A DNA stretch of 47,224 nt from an uncultured Paracoccaceae bacterium (GTDB lineage Bacteria > Pseudomonadota > Alphaproteobacteria > Rhodobacterales > Rhodobacteraceae): positions 1 to 47,224 of the forward strand of contig CANMYO010000008.1 in assembly GCA_947502145.1 (NCBI GenBank), given 5' to 3'. Positions 8,540 through 16,997 of this stretch are shown one piece after another; the first letter of the stretch is position 1; the number at the start of each line of letters is the position of its first letter. The notes under the pieces were generated by a model that did no database searches, had not been told where the DNA came from, and saw nothing but the letters and a program-made list of their open reading frames with translations. Both the position numbers and the translations under genes were made by a program.

Positions 8540-9631
8540 ATGACCAAAGTAAATCGAAGAAACTTCCTTGGAAAAGGCGCTATCGCAGCGGTAGGGGGTG
8601 CAGCAGCCACTACCCTAGCCACCCCTGCCCTTGCGCAAGACAGCATAGAGCTGCGGATGGTAACATCCTGGCCCAAGAACTTTCCTGGACTAGGGACCGC
8701 CGCCGTCAATTTCGCGGAGCGCGTAAAGAAGGCATCCGACGGCCGCATCACGATCAACATTTTGTCTGCGGGTGAACTTGTTGGCGCCCTGAAGGTGCAC
8801 GATGCCGTGCAAGAAGGCACCGCGGACATGTACCACTCTTCAGAGCAGTACTTCCAAGGGAAGTCCAAAGCGCTGGCTTTCTTTGCGGGTGTTCCATTTG
8901 GTTTCACAACAATTGAAGCCAACGCATGGCTCTATCATGGTGGCGGGCAAGAGCTTTGGGACGAGGTCTCTGCACCATTCAATGTCAAACCATTGGCATG
9001 TGGGAATGTCGGACACCAAATGGGTGGCTGGTACAAGAACCCGATCACGTCTCTAGACGACTTCAAAGGTCTGAAGATGCGGATCCCGGGCATTGGTGGC
9101 GACGTTCTCAAAGAACTCGGCGGCACACCGATCACACTTCCGGGCTCCGAGATCCTTCCTGCGCTTGAAGCAGGCACAATCGACGCGACCGAATGGGTTG
9201 GCCCATGGAATGACTTGGCCTTTGGTTTCTACAAAGTCACCAAGAACTACCACTTCCCCGGCTTCCACGATCCAGGTTCGATTGTCTCTGTCGGCGTCAA
9301 CAAGGAAAAATGGGACGCCATGAGCGAGGCAGATCGTGCTCTGCTTGAGTACTGTGCGATGGCAGAAAACGTATACAACGTTTCAGAATATGCGGCAAAG
9401 AATGCCACTGCTCTGGAAACCCTTGTGAACGAACACGGTGTGAACCTGGTCGAGTTCCCGCAAGAGGTTTATGATCGTGTCTCGGCAGCAATGCCTGACA
9501 TCATCTCATCAATTGCCGCAACTGACGCTGCCACTCAAAAGGTCGCTGACGGCTATCGTGAATTCCGCGAAAAAATCGTTCCATGGTCAGACATTGGCGA
9601 TGGTGCATACTACGCAAAACGCCGCGGATAA
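8540..9631 (+). CDS. dctP: TRAP transporter substrate-binding protein, TakP-like
   Basis: A 363-residue periplasmic binding protein of the DctP family. The N-terminus has a twin-arginine export signal (RRNFLGKG, R6-R7, then a hydrophobic alanine-rich stretch and AQD cleavage region). The body carries TSWPKNFPG, NAWLYHGGGQELW, MGGWYKNP, GLKMRIPG and IDATEWVGPWNDLAFG, which recall the 2-oxoacid-binding TakP group. Tat export suggests folding in the cytoplasm. It forms the importer with the next two genes. The ligand is probably a carboxylate; a 2-oxo or cyclic imino acid would suit the neighbours, but that is inference. Confidence 0.9.
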   Translation: MTKVNRRNFLGKGAIAAVGGAAATTLATPALAQDSIELRMVTSWPKNFPGLGTAAVNFAERVKKASDGRITINILSAGELVGALKVHDAVQEGTADMYHSSEQYFQGKSKALAFFAGVPFGFTTIEANAWLYHGGGQELWDEVSAPFNVKPLACGNVGHQMGGWYKNPITSLDDFKGLKMRIPGIGGDVLKELGGTPITLPGSEILPALEAGTIDATEWVGPWNDLAFGFYKVTKNYHFPGFHDPGSIVSVGVNKEKWDAMSEADRALLEYCAMAENVYNVSEYAAKNATALETLVNEHGVNLVEFPQEVYDRVSAAMPDIISSIAATDAATQKVADGYREFREKIVPWSDIGDGAYYAKRRG

Positions 9632-9653
9632 GCGCACAACGTCACAGACAGCT

Positions 9654-9680
9654 TTCACGCCGGGTTTTACCCGGCGTGAA
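9654..9680 (+). promoter_or_regulatory. Perfect 12-bp hairpin between TRAP binding-protein and membrane genes
   Basis: Arms TTCACGCCGGGT (9654-9665) and ACCCGGCGTGAA (9669-9680) pair perfectly around a TTT loop. No T-run follows, so it is not a classic terminator. It more likely protects the upstream mRNA or attenuates, giving more binding protein than permease. Confidence 0.7.
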
Positions 9681-9715
9681 GGCCATTGTGAGTATTCTTG
9701 ATTACGGACCCAAAG

Positions 9716-10243
9716 ATGAAACAAACGGAAAAAATCTCACAGGCTATTGACCGATTTAACGCCCGGCTTGGACGCACGATCGCTTGGCTCACGCTCGCGA
9801 TGGTCTTGGTGCAATTGGTCATTGTGATAATGCGATACGTCTTCGCGTATGGCTCTATCGCCTTGCAGGAATCCGTTTGGTACATGCATGGCATCGTTTT
9901 CATGGTCGCCGCTGGATCCACGTATCTCGCGGATGAGCATGTTCGGATTGATGTCTTCTACAACGCTGCTTCAAAAAAGTTCCAAGCTTGGGTAAACCTG
10001 CTTGGCATCATCTTTCTGATTTTTCCTGTCTGTATTGCGATTGTTTACCTGTCGTGGGGCTACGTTCTCAACAGCTGGAGTATCCGCGAGGGATCAATCG
10101 AGCTCACCGGACTTCCGTACATCTACCTCCTCAAAACTGTAATCTGGGTCTTCGCCTTCGTCCTCAGTCTTCAAGCTGTTTCGCAAGCTCTTAAGGCCAT
10201 CCAAATTCTACAAGGCGACGACGCCCAGGAAGACGTAAAATGA
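9716..10243 (+). CDS. dctQ: TRAP transporter small permease subunit (DctQ)
   Basis: A 175-residue inner-membrane protein with four hydrophobic segments in the DctQ arrangement (around LAMVLVQLVIVIMRYVFA, VWYMHGIVFMVAAGSTYL, LLGIIFLIFPVCIAIVYL and LLKTVIWVFAFVLSL). The segment YLADEHVRIDVFY is characteristic. DctQ subunits pair with the large permease in TRAP importers driven by an ion gradient. I chose the ATG at 9716; a TTG at 9698 is an alternative and neither has a good ribosome-binding site. The stop overlaps the next start as ATGA. Confidence 0.88.
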   Translation: MKQTEKISQAIDRFNARLGRTIAWLTLAMVLVQLVIVIMRYVFAYGSIALQESVWYMHGIVFMVAAGSTYLADEHVRIDVFYNAASKKFQAWVNLLGIIFLIFPVCIAIVYLSWGYVLNSWSIREGSIELTGLPYIYLLKTVIWVFAFVLSLQAVSQALKAIQILQGDDAQEDVK

Positions 10244-11853
10244 GTTTCATAACACCTGAATTAATGTGCATCGTTCTTGTGAGTCTGGTCGCAATCACGT
10301 TGCTGATGGGTTTTCCAGTCGCCTTCACGCTGGCTGGAGGGTCGCTCATTGTAACACTGATCGGCGCCGCATTGGGCGTCTATGATCCAACACTTCTGAT
10401 CGCATTCCCACAGCGCGTCTTCTCGATCATGACAAATGAGACGCTCATCGCCGTCCCGTTATTTGTCTTTATGGGGGTCATGCTTGAACGCTCAAAACTG
10501 GCTGAAGAACTGCTTGAAAACATGGCGCGTCTGTTCGGCGGAAGACCTGGCGGCATCGCCTACGCCGTGTGTTTGGTTGGAGCTTTACTTGCGGCATCAA
10601 CCGGCATTGCTGGTGCTACGGTCGTCACAATGGGTTTGCTATCCCTGCCCGTCATGCTCCGACGTGGCTATGATCCTTCCCTGGCCTGCGGTGTCATCAC
10701 TGCATCCGGGACCTTGGGACAGATCATTCCTCCATCAATCATTCTGGTCATCCTCGGAGATCAGCTGGCAATCGCATATCAAAATGCGCAGTTCGAACAG
10801 GGTATCTTTTCGCCTGATACGGTCTCAGTGAACGAGCTCTTCGCCGGCGCATTGTTCCCAGGCCTTCTATTGGTCGGTCTCTATATGAGCTTCATCTTCA
10901 TTCGAACCCTGATTAATCCCAACGTTGCACCAGCAATCGAAGAAGATACTGGCTGGTCCGAGCCCGGGTTTCTCCTTAACTTTATCGTCTCTTTAGTCGC
11001 CCCGATCTTGATGATCGTAGCAGTACTTGGCTCAATCCTTTCGGGCATCGCATCCCCAACAGAAGCTGCCGCAGTCGGTGGCAGTGGAGCCATTCTACTA
11101 GCAGCATTCAAACTCAACAAATCCGTGCAAAAATTGGTTCTGGCTGGTGTCGTGAGCTTTGCATTGATGCTGGGTCTTGCGATGTCATTCGATCTCAGAC
11201 TTCAGGTCGATGTGTTGGAAACTCGCGACATCATCGCGATCGTGATTGCCGGACTGGCCACCGTCGTTTTTGCGATTGCGATGTCGACGGCTGTCATAAC
11301 GACCTATCGCACGCTGTCGGAGAACGGAAAACCCGTACTCTTCGAAGTTATGGGCACGACGATGCGAATTTCATCGATGGTGTTCGTAATCTTGATCGGT
11401 GCCACCATGTTCTCTCTGGCTTTCCGTGGGTTTGGTGGAGATGAGTACATTGAGCACTGGCTCGAGTCTTTGCCCGGCGGAACCGTTTCAGCGATCATAG
11501 TGGTCATGCTCTTTATGTTCTTGCTTGGTTTCTTTTTGGATTACCTCGAAATCGTCTTCATCGTCGTTCCAATCGTGGCGCCAATCCTTCTTCAGATGGA
11601 AGTCGCGCCTGGTGTCCTAATGAGCCCGGTATGGTTGGGCGTAATGATGAGCGTGAACCTTCAAACGTCCTATCTAACTCCACCCTTCGGCTATGCACTC
11701 TTCTTCTTGCGAGGCGTTGCGCCGGCAGAGGTAACAACGCCGCAAATATACAAGGGGGTCATACCTTTCGTCGGGATTCAGCTATCGGCGCTTGTAATCT
11801 TGTGGTTCTTCCCTGGACTGACGACCTGGCTCCCAGGTCTGATCTACGAATAG
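10240..11853 (+). CDS. dctM: TRAP transporter large permease subunit (DctM)
   Basis: A 537-residue polytopic inner-membrane protein with about a dozen hydrophobic helices, the substrate-translocating DctM subunit. It has family landmarks such as MGFPVAFTLAGG, the segment ending GQIIPPSIILVILGDQ, SPTEAAAVG and LQTSYLTPPFGYALFFLRG. It is longer than the common DctM of about 430 residues, with an extra loop and helices in the middle (around residues 285-390), as in the mannitol/chloroaromatic-type branch. The start overlaps the dctQ stop by four bases, so the two are translationally coupled. Confidence 0.92.
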   Translation: MSFITPELMCIVLVSLVAITLLMGFPVAFTLAGGSLIVTLIGAALGVYDPTLLIAFPQRVFSIMTNETLIAVPLFVFMGVMLERSKLAEELLENMARLFGGRPGGIAYAVCLVGALLAASTGIAGATVVTMGLLSLPVMLRRGYDPSLACGVITASGTLGQIIPPSIILVILGDQLAIAYQNAQFEQGIFSPDTVSVNELFAGALFPGLLLVGLYMSFIFIRTLINPNVAPAIEEDTGWSEPGFLLNFIVSLVAPILMIVAVLGSILSGIASPTEAAAVGGSGAILLAAFKLNKSVQKLVLAGVVSFALMLGLAMSFDLRLQVDVLETRDIIAIVIAGLATVVFAIAMSTAVITTYRTLSENGKPVLFEVMGTTMRISSMVFVILIGATMFSLAFRGFGGDEYIEHWLESLPGGTVSAIIVVMLFMFLLGFFLDYLEIVFIVVPIVAPILLQMEVAPGVLMSPVWLGVMMSVNLQTSYLTPPFGYALFFLRGVAPAEVTTPQIYKGVIPFVGIQLSALVILWFFPGLTTWLPGLIYE

Positions 11854-11926
11854 TGGTGATCGACAAGCGCCAGCGACCTTCACATCGTGAAGCCAAAACA
11901 CAGTGAAACAACGCGGCGCACCAAGG

Positions 11927-11962
11927 CACCTGTGAGTGGGCACTCCCAACCGCTCACAGGTG
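11927..11962. terminator. Hairpin between convergent dctM and LysR genes
   Basis: CACCTGTGAG (11927-11936) pairs perfectly with CTCACAGGTG (11953-11962), with an inner TGGG/CCCA mini-stem (11937-11940 and 11945-11948). It lies between convergent genes, so it may end transcription from both sides. There is no clean T-run. Confidence 0.55.
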
Positions 11963-11999
11963 TTCTGTCTCGAATTGGACGACATCTGACAAGATATGA

Positions 12000-12899
12000 T
12001 CACACAACATACTGATCGGAAAATGTCCCCAACCAGTTTTGAAACAACTCACAAGGGAGATAGGACGCCTCGTTTTTCGGCCAGACAAAGTAGTAAGAGC
12101 CGATACTCAAAGGGTCCGCATTGCCGAGTTGAACAAGGCTGCCTTCTGCCAACTCACGTTCTATGAGATAAGTCGGGATAACTGCAGCGCCCAGGCCGTT
12201 TGTTGCTGCTTGAATCATGCTCGCAAATTGATCAAAAAGCATGCCTTGTTGCGGCTTGACCTGGAACCCCAACTTGTCCGCCCAAATCTCCCAAGCGTTC
12301 GGCCGTGTTTCCAGATGAAGAAGTGGTAGTTCGAAAATGTCCATGACATCGGAGCTTGGGAGATTTTCGCTCAAGGCTGGCGACGCAACCGCGACTACTG
12401 TTTCGGTCATCAGTTTCAGATATTGGACGTCTGGCCAATCCTTCGCTCCGAAGTGAACCGCTCCATGGAACGGTTCATTCGCAAAGTCGAAAGGGATCAC
12501 TCTTGTGCTCAAGTTGATCGTTACCTCGGGGTGTGCGGCAACAAAACCTGGCAGCTTTGGTGCAAGCCACCTGACGCCAAAGGCTGGAAGGATTGCCAGG
12601 TTTAGCTGTCCACCCGTTGGGTTCACCTTCAGTCTCAGACTCGCCGCCCCTATCACGTCGAGTGCCGTTCGAACTTCTTCGCTGTAGGTCTGCGCCGCAG
12701 GCGTCAGCAATATTTTCTTGCGATCTCGAACGAAGAGATCGCAATCAAGGTATTCCTCCAGAACCTTTAACTGCCGGCTGACCGCGCTTTGTGAAAGACC
12801 TAACTCCCGGCCGGTCTCAGAAACATTCTTGGTCCTCTCGAAGGACTCCAAAGCTCTAAGAGCGGAAATGGGAGGGAGAAAGCGCTTGGGTTGAGGCAT
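12000..12899 (-). CDS. LysR-family transcriptional regulator (GcvA-like)
   Basis: A 299-residue LysR protein with helix-turn-helix in residues about 12-70 (SALRALESFERTKNVSE, LGLSQSAVSRQLKVLEE) and an effector domain (FGVRWLAPKLPGF, HFGAKDWPD, HLETRPNAWEIW, VIPTYLIERELAEG). It is divergent from the aminotransferase gene at 13001 (101-base gap) and is therefore the likely regulator of the lysine/pipecolate-type operon. It resembles the LysR protein at 1.9-2.8 kb closely enough to be a paralogue. Confidence 0.87.
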   Translation of the reverse strand: MPQPKRFLPPISALRALESFERTKNVSETGRELGLSQSAVSRQLKVLEEYLDCDLFVRDRKKILLTPAAQTYSEEVRTALDVIGAASLRLKVNPTGGQLNLAILPAFGVRWLAPKLPGFVAAHPEVTINLSTRVIPFDFANEPFHGAVHFGAKDWPDVQYLKLMTETVVAVASPALSENLPSSDVMDIFELPLLHLETRPNAWEIWADKLGFQVKPQQGMLFDQFASMIQAATNGLGAAVIPTYLIERELAEGSLVQLGNADPLSIGSYYFVWPKNEASYLPCELFQNWLGTFSDQYVV

Positions 12900-13000
12900 A
12901 GGTATCAGCTTTTTGCATATATTAGCACATAAACGCGTTTCTCATATTCGGCTGCTACATGTCAAATACAAGGATAAAGTTGTTGTGGAGTCGCTGAAAA

Positions 13001-14191
13001 GTGCTGGAAAAGTCAGAACGAATTGAAAATATTGCGCTTTCAGAAATTGTGAGGATTTCGGAGTCCGCCTTGCAAATGAAAGCGCAAGGGCATGACATTA
13101 TTGCATTAAGTACTGGTGAACCTGACTTTCCAACACCTCATCACATCTGTGAGGCTGCGGCGCGCGCTATGGTGGACGGTCAGACTAAGTATCCGCCAAC
13201 TGCAGGCACTCCAGACCTTCGCACCGCTATTGCGGAAAGCTCATATCTTGCAAAGGTCGAAAACGTCATTGTGTCGACCGGAGCAAAGCAGGTCATCGCT
13301 AACACAATGCTCGCCACGCTTAACCCGGGCGATGAGGTGCTTATCCCCACTCCTTTTTGGACAAGCTACGCCGACATCGTGAAGTTGTCGGGAGGCCGCC
13401 CGCTGTTAACGGAATGCTCAGCTGAGCAAGGTTTCAAGATAACGCCGCAACAGCTTGACGAAGCCATTTCGCCCCGTACGCGTTGGTTGATGTTGAATTC
13501 ACCGTCGAACCCGACGGGTGCCGTTTACTCCCGCTCCGAGCTGGAAGAGCTTGCTAAAGTCCTTCGCAAGCACCCCAACGTCTGGATCATCTCGGACGAA
13601 ATTTATGCTTTGCTCTCCTACGTGCCTTTCACATCGTTTCGGGAGGCCGCACCAGATCTCGCTGACCGCATGATTGTGATCAATGGCGTTTCAAAGGCGC
13701 ACTCAATGACTGGCTGGCGCATCGGGTGGGGAATAGGTCCAGCCGAACTGATCAAAGCGATGACGGTCGTTCAGGGTCAAACAACATCCGGGGCATGCTC
13801 AATTGCGCAAGCTGCCGCTCTCGAAGCCGTTCAGGGTGACAATACACACCTTGCAGAGCGGTTGGCCATTTTCCGGTCACGTCGTGACCTCGTGGTGCGC
13901 AAGCTGAACGCGACCCCGGGCCTTTCATGCTCGGAACCAGACGGAGCGTTTTATGTCTTTCCGTCATGCGCCGGTCTGCTGAAGAGCCGGACCCCTGCAG
14001 GTCTCGTCATCGAAAACGACGCCGATTTCTGCGCGTTTGTACTTGCCACTAAAGGCCTTGCAATCGTGCCTGGACGGGCTTTCGGCCACTCAAACCACTT
14101 TCGTTTGTCATTCGCTTATTCGGAGGCTGACCTCGATGACGGCTGCGCCCGAATTCTAGAAGCCGTCAAACGGCTTTCACTGCCACACTAG
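13001..14191 (+). CDS. Class I/II PLP aminotransferase (possible 2-aminoadipate aminotransferase)
   Basis: A 396-residue fold-type I aminotransferase: PTPFWTSYADIV, SPSNPTGAVYSRSEL, ISDEIYALLSY and the PLP-lysine segment NGVSKAHSMTGWRIGWG. The region before VIVSTGAKQ is a few residues shorter than in common aspartate aminotransferases. It starts at GTG with GGAG 10 bases upstream and heads an operon with antiquitin-type dehydrogenase, FAD oxidase and DUF1338 enzyme genes. In that context the expected job is transfer of the amino group of 2-aminoadipate to 2-oxoglutarate, giving 2-oxoadipate. Specificity for aspartate, aromatic or other amino acids cannot be excluded from sequence. Confidence 0.82.
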   Translation: MLEKSERIENIALSEIVRISESALQMKAQGHDIIALSTGEPDFPTPHHICEAAARAMVDGQTKYPPTAGTPDLRTAIAESSYLAKVENVIVSTGAKQVIANTMLATLNPGDEVLIPTPFWTSYADIVKLSGGRPLLTECSAEQGFKITPQQLDEAISPRTRWLMLNSPSNPTGAVYSRSELEELAKVLRKHPNVWIISDEIYALLSYVPFTSFREAAPDLADRMIVINGVSKAHSMTGWRIGWGIGPAELIKAMTVVQGQTTSGACSIAQAAALEAVQGDNTHLAERLAIFRSRRDLVVRKLNATPGLSCSEPDGAFYVFPSCAGLLKSRTPAGLVIENDADFCAFVLATKGLAIVPGRAFGHSNHFRLSFAYSEADLDDGCARILEAVKRLSLPH

Positions 14192-14200
14192 GAGGATCAT

Positions 14201-15703
14201 ATGAAATACCAAGAAATTCTGGACGCCTGCCAGCTTACAAGCAAGCACACTACAGGAGGCACGTTGTCAGTCACTACGCCTGTCGACGGTAGCGAAATTG
14301 CACGCGTTCCAATGGACACCGTTCAAGATGCTGAAGCCGTGATAGCTAAGGGTGCCAAAGCATTCGAGACATGGCGGAATGTCCCTGCCCCACGTCGTGG
14401 TGAACTTGTCCGTCTGCTTGGTGAAGAGCTGAGAAATGAGAAAGAGAATCTCGGTCGCCTTGTTACCCTTGAATGCGGGAAGATCTACCAAGAAGGTCTG
14501 GGCGAAGTTCAAGAGATGATCGACATTTGTGACTATGCTGTCGGTTTATCTCGTCAGTTGCATGGGCTCACCATTGCTTCAGAACGCCCCGGACATTCGA
14601 TGCGCGAAACTTGGCATCCAATCGGTACTTGCGGCATCATTACAGCATTCAATTTTCCAGCTGCTCCTTGGTGCTGGAATGCTGCGCTGGCCCTAGTCTG
14701 CGGTGATCCTGTCATTGCAAAACCGTCAGAGAAGACACCCCTGACGCAGCTTGCTATTCAAATTATCTGCGAACGGGCTATGGCCCGGTTTGGTGATGAT
14801 GCCCCTGATGGGCTGATTCAAACTCTCATCGGTGAACGTGACATTGGTGAAATGCTCACGGCTTCGCCAGACGTCGCTTTGGTTTCAGCCACGGGATCCG
14901 TGCCGATGGGTAAAGCTGTTGCGGCTGACATGTCCAAGCGTTTGGGCAAGACGATCCTCGAGCTTGGTGGCAACAATGCAATGATCGTCGCCCCTTCTGC
15001 GGATCTCGAGATGGCAGTTCGTGCGATCGTTTTCTCGGCTGTTGGAACAGCCGGACAACGTTGCACTACTTTGCGACGCCTGATCGTCCATGAAGATGTG
15101 TATGACGAGCTGATCCCGCGACTGGCAAAAGTCTATGAAGGCCTCGCAATCGGTAGCCCATTGGATGACGGAACACTTGTTGGTCCGCTGATCGACGATG
15201 GAGCATTGAATGCTATGGAGCAGGCACTTGAGAAGGCCAAATCTCAGGGCGGTACAGTTCATGGTGGCGGACAGGCGCTGACAGAAACTTATCCAAATGC
15301 AGCATATGTGCATCCAGCGATTGCAGAGATGCCAGAGCAGTCTTCGATTATGCATACAGAGACCTTTGCGCCGATCCTTTATGCGGTAAAATACAAGGAC
15401 CTCAAAGACGCGATTGCGCTCCAGAACGCGGTGCCGCAAGGTTTGTCGTCCTGTATCTTCTCAACCGATGTTCGGGAAACCGAACAATTCTTGTCCGCTC
15501 AAGGTTCCGACTGTGGCATTGCCAACGTGAACATCGGCCCATCCGGTGCTGAAATCGGTGGCGCATTCGGTGGTGAGAAAGAAACAGGCGGCGGGCGCGA
15601 AAGCGGATCGGACGCATGGCGTGGCTATATGCGACGTCAGACAGCCACAGTGAACTACTCGCGTGAGTTGCCGCTCGCGCAGGGTATTTCCTTCGAGATC
15701 TGA
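14201..15703 (+). CDS. amaB: 2-aminoadipate 6-semialdehyde dehydrogenase, antiquitin/ALDH7 type (AmaB-like)
   Basis: A 500-residue NAD(P)-dependent aldehyde dehydrogenase. The catalytic cysteine is C288 in AGQRCTTLRRL and the general base E254 in ILELGGNN. The C-terminus GAEIGGAFGGEKETGGGRES, then YMRR, NYSRELPLAQGISFEI, is the hallmark of ALDH7 (antiquitin), whose members oxidise 2-aminoadipate semialdehyde, the open form of delta1-piperideine-6-carboxylate, to 2-aminoadipate. In Pseudomonas putida the same role is played by AmaB. It has a strong AGGAGG site and lies 9 bases after the aminotransferase gene, in one operon. Confidence 0.9.
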   Translation: MKYQEILDACQLTSKHTTGGTLSVTTPVDGSEIARVPMDTVQDAEAVIAKGAKAFETWRNVPAPRRGELVRLLGEELRNEKENLGRLVTLECGKIYQEGLGEVQEMIDICDYAVGLSRQLHGLTIASERPGHSMRETWHPIGTCGIITAFNFPAAPWCWNAALALVCGDPVIAKPSEKTPLTQLAIQIICERAMARFGDDAPDGLIQTLIGERDIGEMLTASPDVALVSATGSVPMGKAVAADMSKRLGKTILELGGNNAMIVAPSADLEMAVRAIVFSAVGTAGQRCTTLRRLIVHEDVYDELIPRLAKVYEGLAIGSPLDDGTLVGPLIDDGALNAMEQALEKAKSQGGTVHGGGQALTETYPNAAYVHPAIAEMPEQSSIMHTETFAPILYAVKYKDLKDAIALQNAVPQGLSSCIFSTDVRETEQFLSAQGSDCGIANVNIGPSGAEIGGAFGGEKETGGGRESGSDAWRGYMRRQTATVNYSRELPLAQGISFEI

Positions 15704-15711
15704 GTTCGAAA

Positions 15712-16977
15712 ATGACCAATCTCGCCCCCGTTGGACTTTGGGCACAAACTGCCCCAACCCACCAAACTTGGCCTGTATTGGAAGGCCAAATCGACGCTGA
15801 TGTCGTTATCGTTGGTGGTGGATTCACCGGTGTTTCAGCTGCGTATCACGCAGCTCTCGCCGGAGCCAAAGTCGTGCTGTTGGAAGCCCGCACAATCGGC
15901 TTCGGTGGTTCAGGGCGAAATGTGGGATTGGTCAACGCAGGTCTGTGGACTCCTCCTGATGAGGTCGAAGGCAAACTTGGGAAAGAAGCAGGAAGTAAGC
16001 TCAACAGCTATCTTGCAGGCGGCCCAAGTGTAGTCTTCGACCTCATCGAAAAACACCAAATTCAATGTGAAGCAACCCGCGAAGGCACGCTTCACTGTGC
16101 ACATTCTCCTTCTGGCTTCAAAGACCTTGAAAACAGATATGCGCAGCAAATCGCGCGCAATGCGCCAGTTAAACTTCTGGATGCCGAAGAGACCGAAAAG
16201 CGGACCGGAACGTCGAGCTACTTCGGATCTCTATGGGATGCTAGGGCTGGAACGATTCAACCCTTGGCATACGTACAAGGTCTTGCAGGAGCCGCGGCCG
16301 CGCAAGGTGTATCGATTTTTGAGAACACCTCCGCGCTGGCTCTCAAACAATTGCCAGGTGGGTGGGACATAACCACCGACCATGGCAAAGTGAGTGCGGC
16401 AAAGCTCATACAAGCGACGAACGCGTACGGAGTTGATGGCGCAAAGGATAACGCCATCATCCCTGCCCACTATTTCCAGCTGGCTACCACTCCTTTGCCT
16501 CAAAAGTTGCGAAACAAAATCTTGGCTGGAAAGGAAGGGTGCTGGGATACAGCATTGATCATGTCTTCCTTCCGTATGGACCAATCAGGTCGCTTGATCT
16601 TCGGCGGTCTGGGTAATTTGGAAGGCGTAGGTCGGCGTACCCACAAAAATTGGGCTCAACGCAAAGCTAAAAAGCTGTTTCCTGAGTTGGCCAACGTTCA
16701 GTTCGAACATGAATGGACTGGCCGGATCGCGATGACGTCGACTTACCTTCCAAAAATTGAAAGCCGTGGCCCGAACGGCCTTTCAATCTTCGGGTATAGC
16801 GGGCGCGGAATTTCCCCAGGAACCCTGTTTGGTAAAGCTGCTGCAAGCTGGGCCACGAGTATGCCTGAGTTGCCTGTCGAGATTACTTCGCCGGCGTCCG
16901 AGCCCGGGTCCCTCGCCAAGGGCGCTTACTATGAATTTGGGTCTATCATGACTCATTTGTTGAACGGTCGTATCTAG
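15712..16977 (+). CDS. FAD-dependent amine/imino-acid oxidase, DadA-like (L-pipecolate oxidase AmaA-like)
   Basis: A 421-residue flavoprotein of the DAO/DadA group. The dinucleotide-binding motif VVIVGGGFTGVSAAYHAAL begins near residue 30, followed by LLEARTIGFGGSGRNVG, and a second FAD segment FGYSGRGISPGTLFG is near the C-terminus. Relatives oxidise L-pipecolate (AmaA), D-amino acids or gamma-glutamylputrescine (PuuB). It starts 8 bases after the ALDH7-type gene. That enzyme consumes the product of pipecolate oxidation, delta1-piperideine-6-carboxylate, so pipecolate oxidase is the best guess. No membrane segment is seen; electrons probably go to oxygen or the quinone pool. Confidence 0.78.
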   Translation: MTNLAPVGLWAQTAPTHQTWPVLEGQIDADVVIVGGGFTGVSAAYHAALAGAKVVLLEARTIGFGGSGRNVGLVNAGLWTPPDEVEGKLGKEAGSKLNSYLAGGPSVVFDLIEKHQIQCEATREGTLHCAHSPSGFKDLENRYAQQIARNAPVKLLDAEETEKRTGTSSYFGSLWDARAGTIQPLAYVQGLAGAAAAQGVSIFENTSALALKQLPGGWDITTDHGKVSAAKLIQATNAYGVDGAKDNAIIPAHYFQLATTPLPQKLRNKILAGKEGCWDTALIMSSFRMDQSGRLIFGGLGNLEGVGRRTHKNWAQRKAKKLFPELANVQFEHEWTGRIAMTSTYLPKIESRGPNGLSIFGYSGRGISPGTLFGKAAASWATSMPELPVEITSPASEPGSLAKGAYYEFGSIMTHLLNGRI

Positions 16978-16997
16978 ACCAAAACAGGACCCCTCCC

